Under the pieces are notes generated by a model. The model worked only from the letters and a program-made list of their open reading frames with translations, made no database searches and was not told the origin of the DNA. From JBBQFI01 sp038237805 (lineage in GTDB: Bacteria; Verrucomicrobiota; Verrucomicrobiia; Chthoniobacterales; UBA10450): DNA of 64,000 nucleotides. The stretch spans positions 228,395-292,394 of the forward strand of contig JBBRYI010000004.1 of assembly GCA_038237805.1 (NCBI GenBank). The letters are read 5' to 3'. A program made the position numbers and the translations under genes. Shown piece after piece: positions 18,617-28,166 of the stretch (within the stretch, counting starts at the first letter, position 1; the number at the start of each line of letters is the position of its first letter).

Positions 18617-20620
18617 TCAGTTCGTATCTGAAGTCGCGGGCAAGATCACGCTCACGCGCGTTCCCTGCGGGTTCGAATCAATATCGACGCGTCCGTTGTG
18701 ATCGAACACCGTGCGCTTGACGATCGGCAAGCCCAATCCCATGCCGCGAGCTTTCGTCGTGCAAAATGGCGAGAAAATTTTGTCGCGCAGATCCGGGGCA
18801 ATGCCGCTGCCGTTATCCTTTACCGTTACAACGACGCCGTTGGTCGACTCTCCCTTGCGCACTGGTTTGACCGCGAGCGTGACACGACCCTGATGCAAAC
18901 CCGAGGTCGCTTCCGCGGCGTTCGTGACCAGATGCGCGAATGCTTCAGTCAACGCCGTCTCATCGCCCCACACTTGCGGAAGGTCGTTAGGCAACTCCGT
19001 TTCAATCGATGTCCCGTTGGTGTGGGTCCGTGATTTCGCCATTTCGACTGCCCTTTGCACCGTGCCGCGCACATCAATAGACTTCATTATCAACTCTGGC
19101 GGATGCGCAAAGTCGTTGATCTGGGTTATGATTTTGTCGAGGCGATCGATTTCCTGGACGACAATCTCATTAAAATCTTTGCGGAAATCGGCGTCATCGA
19201 AACGTTCCGGCAAAAGTTGCGCGAAAGTCTTGATGGCAACAAGCGGATTGCGGATTTCGTGCGACATGCTGGCCGCCAGATCGGTCCAGAAGGCCGATCG
19301 GTCGAGCAGATCTTGCTTTTGACGCAAGTTATCTTCGACCGTCATATCCTGCACGACGGCAACAGCGCCTAACGAGGTGCGGTGATCGCTAAGCCGGCGT
19401 GTTTCCACCGAAAGGGAGCGGCGGGTCGTCGGTTCGAGCCATTGTTGTGCGGCAAGATTCGTTTTAGAATCAAGTGTTTCGCGCATGAGCGAAGCGAGCC
19501 GGCTGCTCGTAGATTCCACCGGTCGATTCAAAGCATCAGCGGCGGAGACACCAAGAATTTGCTCGGCTGCAGGACTGAACCAACGAACAACTCCATCTTC
19601 ATCCGTCGCCACGATTCCGATGGGAATGGCCTTGAGTAACGTTTCCGCCAACGTTTTCTGAACCGTGACTTCTTCGTAAAGAAGGGCGTTTTCGAGGACG
19701 GCCGAGATTTGCTCCGCCAACATCATCAGACCTTCCAAGTCGCTGTAAGTAAACGGTTGCCCGGTGACGTGGTGGCCGAAAAAGATCCATCCGATGATCC
19801 GGCCGCGGGCGTAGAGCGGGACGATCACCTCAGCGCCAAAAGCATCGAGACCGCGACGAAGCAGGGCGCGCTGCATTGGATCGACCGATTGTGAAAGATT
19901 TGCGCGACTGATGAGATGCGCGTGCAGTTCGAACCATCGCACGAGCGGATCGCGCTCTCCGAATTCCAACTCCTGGCTTTCGGGCAAGCAGCGCAGGCCG
20001 GCGCGCAAGCGATAGCGATCGCCCTGGCGAATGCGCGAGAAAATCCCTACACGGCTGACAGACGCAGCGTCGGCGACGCCTTCGACCACATTTTCCAGGA
20101 GCGTGTCGACATCATCGACGCGGCGAAACGCGCGCGGGAAGCGCAACATTTGCAAAGATGGGCTCGAGTAGCGTTCCGTCATATCCAAACGTGGAGGTGG
20201 AGTGACCGGTTCACGACTGGGAATCGGTTGTTCGCGAAGCTCACGATTTTCCTGCATTACGCGCAGCAAATCGAACGCGCGGCCGACCAGCGCTTGAAAA
20301 CGATTGCGATCAAGATGCAAATCTTCGGCGGCATAGAGGCCAGATTCTTCCGCTTCGCGCAGTGGATCGGAGTGTGGGGCACCGAAGGCGATGATCAAAA
20401 CTTCAGGCCAATCGGTCTGGATCTGTCTGATCAATTCGCGGCTTTCTTTTGCATGCAAATCGATCAGAAGCACGGCGGGACCTGTTTGCTGCAGGACGGC
20501 GTCGAGCCGATCCGGCTCGGCGACGTGGCGCACCTGGCCCATCATGCGCAAAAAAGCTTTTGCGCGCCTAACGAGTTCCTGATCCTGCGTGTAGAGAATG
20601 GCGACGGCCGGAAGATTCAT
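18617..20620 (-). CDS. Cytosolic sensor histidine kinase (receiver-like, GAF, PAS, HisKA, HATPase)
   Basis: 667 residues. The N-terminus (residues 5-120) is a receiver-like domain that keeps the phospho-acceptor Asp (VLLIDLHAKES) but lacks the usual paired acidic residues near its start. A GAF domain (about 180-320), a PAS domain (about 330-430), an H-box (SMSHEIRNPLVAIKTFAQLL) and an HATPase with DNGSGIAPDLRDKIF and GMGLGLPIVKR follow. No membrane segment is seen. Its ATG overlaps the stop of the upstream kinase gene, so the two are coupled and probably act together. Confidence 0.92.
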   Translation of the reverse strand: MNLPAVAILYTQDQELVRRAKAFLRMMGQVRHVAEPDRLDAVLQQTGPAVLLIDLHAKESRELIRQIQTDWPEVLIIAFGAPHSDPLREAEESGLYAAEDLHLDRNRFQALVGRAFDLLRVMQENRELREQPIPSREPVTPPPRLDMTERYSSPSLQMLRFPRAFRRVDDVDTLLENVVEGVADAASVSRVGIFSRIRQGDRYRLRAGLRCLPESQELEFGERDPLVRWFELHAHLISRANLSQSVDPMQRALLRRGLDAFGAEVIVPLYARGRIIGWIFFGHHVTGQPFTYSDLEGLMMLAEQISAVLENALLYEEVTVQKTLAETLLKAIPIGIVATDEDGVVRWFSPAAEQILGVSAADALNRPVESTSSRLASLMRETLDSKTNLAAQQWLEPTTRRSLSVETRRLSDHRTSLGAVAVVQDMTVEDNLRQKQDLLDRSAFWTDLAASMSHEIRNPLVAIKTFAQLLPERFDDADFRKDFNEIVVQEIDRLDKIITQINDFAHPPELIMKSIDVRGTVQRAVEMAKSRTHTNGTSIETELPNDLPQVWGDETALTEAFAHLVTNAAEATSGLHQGRVTLAVKPVRKGESTNGVVVTVKDNGSGIAPDLRDKIFSPFCTTKARGMGLGLPIVKRTVFDHNGRVDIDSNPQGTRVSVILPATSDTN

Positions 20621-23133
20621 GCCGCCACCTCCTCGCGATCGAAACGCACCAGTGGAAGCAGAATATGGAAGGCCGTGCCTTTGGTGAGTTCGCTTTCCAC
20701 TTCGATTTGGCCTCCGTGTTCTTCAATAATTCCGTGAACGACCGAGAGCCCCAGCCCTGTCCCATAATCCTTTGTCGTAAAAAATGGATCGAAGACGTGG
20801 GACAAGTTTTCCGCGGGAATACCCTCGCCATTGTCGCGTACAGTAATACGAAGGACTTCACGCGCGTGGCCGTCTCCGTTTGAATGACTCATGGCTGTGA
20901 CCCAATCAGGACGATTCCCAATTTCAGTGCAAACAGTTAGTTCACCTCCTCGTCGCATCGCGTCCATGGCATTGATGAAGAAATTCAGGAAAACTTGCTC
21001 CAGTTGATCGGCATCCGCGCGGATTGTATCCACCTCTGCGTTCCAGACACGAGTTAATTTTATATCTTTCTGATAGAGGCGATGACCGACCAGTTGGAGA
21101 GATTTTTCGAGGACGGTGTGAACGTGCATCGGTTTGAGCACGGGCTTGGCCGGCCGGGCGAAGCGAAGCAGCTGATTTACGAGCGAATCAATCCGGTCGA
21201 TCTCGTGGCCGATTAAATTTGAAAACGTTTCGCGGAAATCCGAGTCCTGATAACGCTCCGGAAGCAATTGCGCGAAAGTCTTGATGGAGACGAGAGGGTT
21301 TTTGATTTCGTGCGCCATACCGGCAGAGAGAGTGCCGAGGCTCGCCAGCCGGTCGCTGCGACGAATTTGAAGTTCGAGACGTTTGAGGGCCGTGATATCG
21401 GTGAGCACCATGAGCGCGCCGAGCATCGCGCCGTCTTGTCCATGGAAAATCGAGCTACTTGCCCGAACAACTACGACGCGATCGTCGGAGTGAAGAAGAA
21501 GTTCGCGGTTCTCCTGCCGCTGGCCGGAGCGAAGAGTTTCGCGGAGCAAATCGCAAAGGCCGCTGGGAAGTTGGACTAATGAATGATCGAGCACATCACG
21601 CGAATCTAGTCCCGTGATTTGTTCGGCTTCATTATTGAACACCGTGATTGCCTCATCAGCGCCCGCCGCTATCACTGCAGTAGTGAGATTTTGCAGGAGC
21701 GTTTCGTTATAAATCTTCGCGTTCTGCACCTCAGTGAAGAGCTGTGCGTTGTCGATTGCGATGGCGAGCTGGCCGCCTAAAACTTCGAGCGCATTCTGGA
21801 CGACGCTACCGTAAATCCCGCCCGAAAGCCGCGGCCCAAGCAGCATGACGGCGGCTAGTTGGTGCCGCGAAAAAATCCCCATCGCCGCCGCTAGTTTCAA
21901 CCGGCGCATTTCAGCGATAATCGCCTCCAACTCTGGCGTCGGTCGAACGCGATGCAATTCGTCGAGCACGATCGGCTCATGGTGGTTGCGGAGATAGAGC
22001 ACGAACGGGTGTTCGTTCGGCAAGGCCAGGCCAGGTCGTTCGTCGGCCGAGTAGTGTTGACTGAATCTGTTCTTATCGGGCAATAAAATTGCCACGCGGT
22101 CGGTTCCGACGGCTTCGGCGGTGGTGGCGGCGAATCGTTCCAACAGATCGCGCAGGGTCGTGACGGAATCCAAAATTTCGGCCGCCTTGCGCATCGTCGC
22201 CTCGAAATCCAAGCCGCGCGAATTAACGAATAACTTATCGGCAAAGTTTTTCGAGACGCCGCGTGCCGGCGCCATGGAAAGCGCAACGGCAAGAGTGCCC
22301 AGGAGATGAGGAAGGACATGTTCCCAGACAAAACCCTGGAGCAAACGATCGGATGCCCACCAAATACCAAAATAAATGACGCTCAGATAGAGAAGCAGCA
22401 ATCCATAGGAAACCGCACGCCTAACGAATGTGCCGACCTCCATGATTTTCCGCGTCGCGATTCCGTAGGCGATGATTAAACTGAAGATGACAACGCGAAA
22501 CGGACCGAAACGAACGACGTCGCCGCGCGGTAAAAACGGAGTCAAAAGTATTCCGGCCAAAGCCAATGCGATGAGTGCGGCGCATCCTGCGACAACGAAC
22601 TGCAGTTCGACCCTTTGCATACCGCTCGCTTTCCTCAGGTCTCGCAGATAAAGGGCGATGACGAATGCAACCGCTGTCATAAAGAATCCAACGTAAAGAG
22701 GAAGAAGCGGTCCGTAGACCGCATGCGGAATTAATTCCTGCGCTTCTCGAGCGCGTCGCAATTCGGCGTAACGCAGGAACAAGGGCGTGTAACAAAGGGC
22801 AATCACCGCGACGCTCGGAATCGCAACAGGCAACGAGCGTTTACCGATTTCGCGCCATCCGCTTTCGCGACACATAATTGCGGAACGCAGGACGTTGAAT
22901 CCGTTAACAATCAAGATGCCCGCAGCCGACGCGGTCCGAATCCAAAAAGCCGCTTCGCTCGCCTGGAGGGCGTTGTATGCAAGATGGAGGGAGAGAAGCC
23001 ACGCCAGAATAAAGAGCGAGACGAGGAGAAAACTTTGGTTTGCGTAATTGCGGTAGTTCGCACGGAAAACGGCGAGACCCAGAGCCAACTGCGTGACAAG
23101 CGCCAACCACAAAGGAAGGCTTTCTGTGCTCAT
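20617..23133 (-). CDS. Membrane sensor histidine kinase with 7TM-type N-terminus, GAF and PAS
   Basis: 838 residues. The first 290 hold about eight hydrophobic helices in the style of PrsK/7TM kinases (LFLLVSLFILAWLLSLHLAY; VIFSLIIAYGIATRK). A GAF domain, a PAS domain (VIAAGADEAITVFNNEAEQI), an H-box (AGMAHEIKNPLVSIKTFAQL) and an HATPase (DNGEGIPAENLSHVFDPFFT, then TGLGLSVVHG) follow. It is NtrB-like in the kinase core. The start overlaps the stop of the ketoacyl-synthase gene as ATGA, and its own end overlaps the next kinase the same way. Confidence 0.92.
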   Translation of the reverse strand: MSTESLPLWLALVTQLALGLAVFRANYRNYANQSFLLVSLFILAWLLSLHLAYNALQASEAAFWIRTASAAGILIVNGFNVLRSAIMCRESGWREIGKRSLPVAIPSVAVIALCYTPLFLRYAELRRAREAQELIPHAVYGPLLPLYVGFFMTAVAFVIALYLRDLRKASGMQRVELQFVVAGCAALIALALAGILLTPFLPRGDVVRFGPFRVVIFSLIIAYGIATRKIMEVGTFVRRAVSYGLLLLYLSVIYFGIWWASDRLLQGFVWEHVLPHLLGTLAVALSMAPARGVSKNFADKLFVNSRGLDFEATMRKAAEILDSVTTLRDLLERFAATTAEAVGTDRVAILLPDKNRFSQHYSADERPGLALPNEHPFVLYLRNHHEPIVLDELHRVRPTPELEAIIAEMRRLKLAAAMGIFSRHQLAAVMLLGPRLSGGIYGSVVQNALEVLGGQLAIAIDNAQLFTEVQNAKIYNETLLQNLTTAVIAAGADEAITVFNNEAEQITGLDSRDVLDHSLVQLPSGLCDLLRETLRSGQRQENRELLLHSDDRVVVVRASSSIFHGQDGAMLGALMVLTDITALKRLELQIRRSDRLASLGTLSAGMAHEIKNPLVSIKTFAQLLPERYQDSDFRETFSNLIGHEIDRIDSLVNQLLRFARPAKPVLKPMHVHTVLEKSLQLVGHRLYQKDIKLTRVWNAEVDTIRADADQLEQVFLNFFINAMDAMRRGGELTVCTEIGNRPDWVTAMSHSNGDGHAREVLRITVRDNGEGIPAENLSHVFDPFFTTKDYGTGLGLSVVHGIIEEHGGQIEVESELTKGTAFHILLPLVRFDREEVAA

Positions 23134-24392
23134 GCAATCACCCGTTCAACAATCATCGTGCTATTGCCGCCACCAAGTCCGCGCACATTGAGCAGGATGC
23201 AATCCAATTTCGCGCGCCGAGCTCTTCCACGCACGATGTCGAGATCGCAATCGCTATCGAGGTTGTCGCAGTTCGCAGTCGGCGGAATAATATTTTTCCG
23301 TAAACATAAGGCCGCAGAAATCAGCTGTAGCGGTCCCGCCGCGGCGAGTGGATTGCCTGTGACCCCTTTGATGGAGCTGATCGGAACTGTTTGAGCGCGC
23401 CGGCCAAAGGCACGTTTGATCATCGCGAGTTCCACTTTGTCAAAAATGGGATGCCCGGTGCCGTAAGCGCAGATGTAATCGATCGCCTCGGGATCGCGAT
23501 TTGCGTTAGCCATGGCCGTCAACATCGTGCTGCCGAGGCCGGAACCCGGCAGCGCAGGGTCAGCATCTGTTTGCACACCGTAGCCTGTAATTTCAAAGTA
23601 CGGATCCAATCCTCGACCGAGCGCGTGCTCCAAACTTTCCAGCACCAACACTCCAGCTCCTTCTGAAATAACGCCCGAATCGCGATCACGATCGAACGGG
23701 CGGCTCGCCCGTTCGGGACTGTCGTTTCTTGATGAACTCAATCCGGCAGTGGCAAAACTCGCCATCGCTAGCGGCGTGATTGGTGCATCGGCGCCGCCAG
23801 CAAGCGCTATTTCCGATTCGCCGCTGCGAATTGCTGATGCAGCGGACGCGACCGCATCGAGTCCCGAGACGCAGGTTGATGAGATGGTCGAAGTGCGCGT
23901 GGAAACTCCCAGCATTCTTCCGATGAAAGTTGCTGCCGCCTGGGGTGCGCACGATCCCACGGCGAACGGTTTGATCGAGTTAGGTCCGCGATCGCGCAAC
24001 GAATCGAACCCGTCTTGCAAAACGTCCATCGCACTTGTGCCTACACCCATCACAATCGGAAGAGGACCCCATGATTCCGCGTGGAGTTGCGGCAAATTTA
24101 GTCGCGCATCGGTCAACGCCCGTTGCGTCGCGGCGAAAGCGAGCTGAGTGCCGCGCGCGAGTCGCCGCGGCTTTTCCTTTGCATCGATATAATCCAGCGG
24201 GTCAAAGTCTTTCACTTCTCCCGCAATTCGGCTGCGATATCCGCGAGCGTCAAACAACGTAATGGGGCCGATGCCGCTGCGGCCTTCGACTAACGAATCC
24301 CAAAATGCTTCTAATCCAACTCCATTCGCTGCGAGAACTCCCATTCCGGTAACAACAACGCGAGTTCGGTTGCGCATGCGAGCGATGCTCAT
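23130..24392 (-). CDS. Beta-ketoacyl-ACP synthase-like protein with altered active site
   Basis: 420 residues of the FabF/KAS fold with a nucleophile-type Cys174 (SSTCVSGLDA) and the conserved Lys342 (SIKGVTGNP). The two histidines of the usual Cys-His-His triad are replaced: NAHGT reads CAYGT (Tyr310) and TGHLL reads TGNPL (Asn347). It may be a chain-length-factor-like partner or an enzyme with changed chemistry rather than a housekeeping FabF. It is the first gene of a coupled run with two histidine kinases. The ATG at 24377 is an alternative start five codons in. Confidence 0.87.
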   Translation of the reverse strand: MSIARMRNRTRVVVTGMGVLAANGVGLEAFWDSLVEGRSGIGPITLFDARGYRSRIAGEVKDFDPLDYIDAKEKPRRLARGTQLAFAATQRALTDARLNLPQLHAESWGPLPIVMGVGTSAMDVLQDGFDSLRDRGPNSIKPFAVGSCAPQAAATFIGRMLGVSTRTSTISSTCVSGLDAVASAASAIRSGESEIALAGGADAPITPLAMASFATAGLSSSRNDSPERASRPFDRDRDSGVISEGAGVLVLESLEHALGRGLDPYFEITGYGVQTDADPALPGSGLGSTMLTAMANANRDPEAIDYICAYGTGHPIFDKVELAMIKRAFGRRAQTVPISSIKGVTGNPLAAAGPLQLISAALCLRKNIIPPTANCDNLDSDCDLDIVRGRARRAKLDCILLNVRGLGGGNSTMIVERVIA

Positions 24393-24666
24393 GGAATGGT
24401 TCGTATCTAAATAGAAAACACCTCGCAGACTCTACTGTAGAGTCGTCTTTACCAACCAATATCTTCTTCTCGCAAAAGCTCAAAGCCTTCTGGGTCATCC
24501 GCTTGGGAAAAGTTATTCGGAAGTTATTCACAAGTTCTATCTTGCATGCGAGCATAATCTGCTCCACCATTGCCGCTGGTAATGCGGTTGGATGCCACCG
24601 GAGGGTTTTTGTTTTTCCCGTGTGACAACGGCATGCCGTTAGCTACACCTTGGCGGATACGAACTT

Positions 24667-25830
24667 ATGACGGCGTCCCCTGATCGTCCGCAAATTCTAG
24701 TCATCGATGATGAGATGGGACCGCGCGAGAGTTTGCGCATGCTGCTCAAACCGAATTACACCGTCCATACGGCAGATTGTGTCGAGACCGGCATTCGTCT
24801 TCTCCGAGAGAAACATCCTGACGCGATCGTGATGGACATTCGCATGCCCGGCATGACCGGTATCGATGGTTTGCGTCGGATTCGCGAAATCGATCCAAAT
24901 CTTTCTGTCATCATGCTCACTGGATTCGGCGCTCTCGAAACGGCGCAGGAAGCGTTGCGTTTGGGAGCGAACGATTACATCAGCAAACCCTTTGATGCGC
25001 GCGCAATGCAGGAGGTCATTGGACGAAACGTCGAGCGCACGCGCGTCCATCGCAGCAGTGAAAACGCTGCCTCGGAAATCAAGGAGCTCAATAATCGTCT
25101 TCTAAAAGAGCTCGCGCAAAAAGAGCGTCTTGCCTCATTAGGTCAAGCCTCGGCTGAATTTGTGCATGATCTCGGAAATCCACTCACGATCGTCTGGGGA
25201 TACGTGCAACTTCTGGCGAAGAAGCTGGAGCAATCCGAGAAACGCAACGGCGATGTTGAGGCAGTTGCGAACGAAAGCTCAGCCCGGGAGCTGAACATCA
25301 TCGAACAGAATGTGAAGCTTTGTCGAGAGCTGCTCACGATGTGGCAGAGTTATGGAACCGGCGAAGATTCTCCGCACAAACCCCTCTCGGTTTCTGAAAT
25401 CGTCAGTGAAATTGTCAAAGGTGTCGAGGCGATGGCGGAACAGAGTGGCGTCGCCCTTCAATGTGAGGTTTGCGATGATCCCTGCACGCTTCTGGGCAAT
25501 TCGCTCCAAATCACGCGCGCCATTCAAAACGTTTTGATGAACGCCGTGCAAGCAGCGGCGGAAAAAAAAGGCGCCGTCACAATTCGGTGCGCGCAAAAGG
25601 ATTTCTACGTCGACGTGCAAATCGAGGACACCGGGAGGGGCATCAACGCAGAGCAAATGGCAAAAATTTTCGATCCATATTTTACGACCAAACAGGGAAA
25701 AAGCGGGACCGGCCTCGGTCTCTACATCACAAAAAAGGTGGTCGAAGATCACAACGGCTCGATCAAAGTTGATAGCACACCCGATGTCGGCACGACTTTC
25801 ACCATCCGGCTGCCGTTGCTGAATAATTGA
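24667..25830 (+). CDS. Receiver-histidine kinase fusion
   Basis: 387 residues. The N-terminal receiver (residues 8-125) has DDEMGP, the phospho-acceptor in AIVMDIRMPGMTG, the Thr of IMLTGFG and the Lys of DYISKPF. A coiled linker leads to an H-box (LGQASAEFVHDLGNPLTI) and an HATPase (NVLMNAVQAA, DTGRGINAEQMAKIF, GTGLGLYITKK). It is a soluble kinase taking input through its receiver, possibly from the divergent membrane kinase; 274 bp separates it from the divergent ketoacyl-synthase gene. Confidence 0.92.
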   Translation: MTASPDRPQILVIDDEMGPRESLRMLLKPNYTVHTADCVETGIRLLREKHPDAIVMDIRMPGMTGIDGLRRIREIDPNLSVIMLTGFGALETAQEALRLGANDYISKPFDARAMQEVIGRNVERTRVHRSSENAASEIKELNNRLLKELAQKERLASLGQASAEFVHDLGNPLTIVWGYVQLLAKKLEQSEKRNGDVEAVANESSARELNIIEQNVKLCRELLTMWQSYGTGEDSPHKPLSVSEIVSEIVKGVEAMAEQSGVALQCEVCDDPCTLLGNSLQITRAIQNVLMNAVQAAAEKKGAVTIRCAQKDFYVDVQIEDTGRGINAEQMAKIFDPYFTTKQGKSGTGLGLYITKKVVEDHNGSIKVDSTPDVGTTFTIRLPLLNN

Positions 25831-25913
25831 TTACGTTTCTGTAGCGGCGCCGCTGCAACGTCGGTTTACGAGTTTAACTTGCAGTTCGCATTCGTTTTGT
25901 TCTTTCTGAGCGA

Positions 25914-28166
25914 GTGTCCGGAGGTTATCGCGTCGCCCCGATTTTCCTGATTCGGATGGCTGGTCTGCCGTTCGATATTCTGACCAAACTTTCCACTCAG
26001 AGCGCTTCGGTTGCAGCGCGCGAGTTACTCGTTAGGCAAAAGCAGCCTTCGACAAACCCCTGCAGTCCCGATTTTGACGAATGTTTGAAAAAAGAGTTAA
26101 CGAATGCGCGCGTTGCGCTTCTCCGGGCCGCAAACGAAATATTGCCGCAATATTTCGTTTTTTCGTCAGGCGAAGTGCAGAATCTTCTCCGAGGCGCGGA
26201 CGAAAAATCTCTTCCTGTGCGCAACAACCGCGCGGCCGGGCGCGAACGACATCTCTTATTATATCTGCAGCGAATTGCCGCCAAGAACGACACTTTCAGC
26301 GAATTCGGTCCCTCCAGCTGGGGCATCGCGCAATCGGAAGATTCGGGGATTCAGTTTTCAACTGATTCGAGCGCTCTCAGACGCGAAGTATTTTTGGAAC
26401 GCTGGACCGCTCATGCGATTGCCGCTGCCCTGAATGCTGATCCGGCCGTTAGACCCGAACTTTCGCCGCGCCCTCATCCAAACGGTCGTATCGGAGGTGA
26501 TACGTTTATCTCTGCCGTTTCTGGTGAAATTATTCCTCTCGATCCGGCAACGAGGGCGATCGTCGCTCGTTGCGACGGAAACACGCCTGCTCATTCGTTA
26601 GGCACTGACCTCGCCCTGCTCGAAAACCTGGCCGCGCAAAACGTCATTCGCTGGGAAGCAGAGGTTCGCGCTCTCGAGCCGCACGCCTTCGATGTCCTCG
26701 TCTCCGAAATTACGCAATGGCGCGACAGTCCAACTCGAAAACGTTGGCTCGATATTCTTGAACCACTCGCGGCGCTTTGCACAAAATTTACGGGAGCAAG
26801 AGACGTTGCCATTCGAAACGAAATCATGCAGCAAGCGAGATGCTGGCTGGGTGAGGTCGGTGTGGTCGCACAATCGTCTCAACGCTTTCTTTACAATGCC
26901 GCCAACCCGATTGGTGAAGATTGCTCGCGCGTTTCGAATTTTACCATTAGCGAAAAGATGATCGATGAGGTCGCGCGCGAAGCGGAACCTTGGATCGATC
27001 TTTGGCGCGACTCCTATGCATTCATCGCTAGTCGCGTCGCCGCCGGCTTGCGAGGTTTGTTTCAAACTGCGCCAATAAAAGACGGAGCCGTCGCGTTGCC
27101 TGCCTTTCTCCGACATTGCGAAGCTCAAAAAATGCCGCTTAACAGCCACGGCCTCGTCGCCTTAGCGCACATCGCTTTCCTTGAATTGAAGTGCGCATTT
27201 CAAGACATACTCGCGAAACGTCCTAATGCGCCGGAATGGACTCTGTCCGTGGAGGAATGTCATTTTGTGCGCAGCAATTTCGAATACCCAAAGTTTGACG
27301 AATACACTTTTCCTTCAGCCGATCTGCAGATTTCTGCTGCATCGATCGATCACGCAAACCGCGGCGAATACGAATGGATCCTCGCGGAGTTGCATCCCCC
27401 GATCGCGATGTTGCATCACTGCATGTATTGGGATTGCCCCGATAAGCCGGCTTTCGCTCGCGCTCTCGCCAGCACCGCGTGCGGTCAGCCGAACTTTTTT
27501 TACGGCTTTGCTCCGGCAGATTTCACTGCGCACACCACGGTGCGGCAATTCGATGTCATACCGGAGCTGAGTTATTTCGTCGCTCCGCGTCCTGGAAAGC
27601 AGGAGTGGCAGCGCATCCCCACCGCTGAAACCGAAGTCTTCATCAACGAAGCGAGCGGCGATGTTGCATTACGAAAACGCGGCTCACGTGAATACCTCGG
27701 CTCTTTTTCTCGTTACTGGATCATTCCTCTCGGTTTCCATCCATTCTATTTTGGACGCGGACCACACATGCCGCGGTTACGCTGCGGAAAGGTTATCGTG
27801 CAACGGGAATCGTGGACGGTCACAGCAGACGAACTTGGCACCGGTAATTTTACCGGCGTCTCGCGGGACCTGGTGATCGCGATCGAGCGCTTACGGATTG
27901 CGCGCAATTTGCCGCGGTTCGTTTACATCCGGCCGACCGAACAAGCACTGCGTCGCAGCGGAGCCGAAGGTAGGGACAAGGACACCAAGCCAATTTTCAT
28001 CGACTTCGAAAGTTATCTCTTCATCGAAATCTTTCATCGCTGGTTGACGAAAGCCGGTCAGGTCGAGGTCACGGAAATGTTCCCCGACCCCGATCATTTG
28101 CTTTGGCAGGAAAGCGACGGACGGAGAACATTCGAGCTGCGGACGTTAATCGTGCCGCGCGAATGA
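25914..28166 (+). CDS. LanB-like (lantibiotic dehydratase N-terminal family) protein
   Basis: 750 residues starting at GTG 25914. The N-terminal RVAPIFLIRMAGLPFDIL, the KNDTFSEFGPSSWG segment near residue 121 and the C-terminal FIDFESYLFIEIFHRWL (about 694-710) match the lantibiotic-dehydratase N-terminal family, whose members use Glu-tRNA to modify Ser/Thr of peptides or add amino acids to peptide ends. There is no separate elimination or SpaB_C domain, no cyclase and no obvious precursor peptide nearby, so the substrate is unknown. Two copies of the repeated word fall inside (26028, 26594). The stop overlaps the parA start (ATGA). Confidence 0.75.
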   Translation: MSGGYRVAPIFLIRMAGLPFDILTKLSTQSASVAARELLVRQKQPSTNPCSPDFDECLKKELTNARVALLRAANEILPQYFVFSSGEVQNLLRGADEKSLPVRNNRAAGRERHLLLYLQRIAAKNDTFSEFGPSSWGIAQSEDSGIQFSTDSSALRREVFLERWTAHAIAAALNADPAVRPELSPRPHPNGRIGGDTFISAVSGEIIPLDPATRAIVARCDGNTPAHSLGTDLALLENLAAQNVIRWEAEVRALEPHAFDVLVSEITQWRDSPTRKRWLDILEPLAALCTKFTGARDVAIRNEIMQQARCWLGEVGVVAQSSQRFLYNAANPIGEDCSRVSNFTISEKMIDEVAREAEPWIDLWRDSYAFIASRVAAGLRGLFQTAPIKDGAVALPAFLRHCEAQKMPLNSHGLVALAHIAFLELKCAFQDILAKRPNAPEWTLSVEECHFVRSNFEYPKFDEYTFPSADLQISAASIDHANRGEYEWILAELHPPIAMLHHCMYWDCPDKPAFARALASTACGQPNFFYGFAPADFTAHTTVRQFDVIPELSYFVAPRPGKQEWQRIPTAETEVFINEASGDVALRKRGSREYLGSFSRYWIIPLGFHPFYFGRGPHMPRLRCGKVIVQRESWTVTADELGTGNFTGVSRDLVIAIERLRIARNLPRFVYIRPTEQALRRSGAEGRDKDTKPIFIDFESYLFIEIFHRWLTKAGQVEVTEMFPDPDHLLWQESDGRRTFELRTLIVPRE

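Noticed and set aside
24520..24540. TTATTCACA resembling a DnaA box near a kinase gene, with parA 3.6 kb away, as a possible replication origin
   Set aside because: Only one box-like site, no cluster, no AT-rich unwinding region and no dnaA, dnaN or parB nearby.
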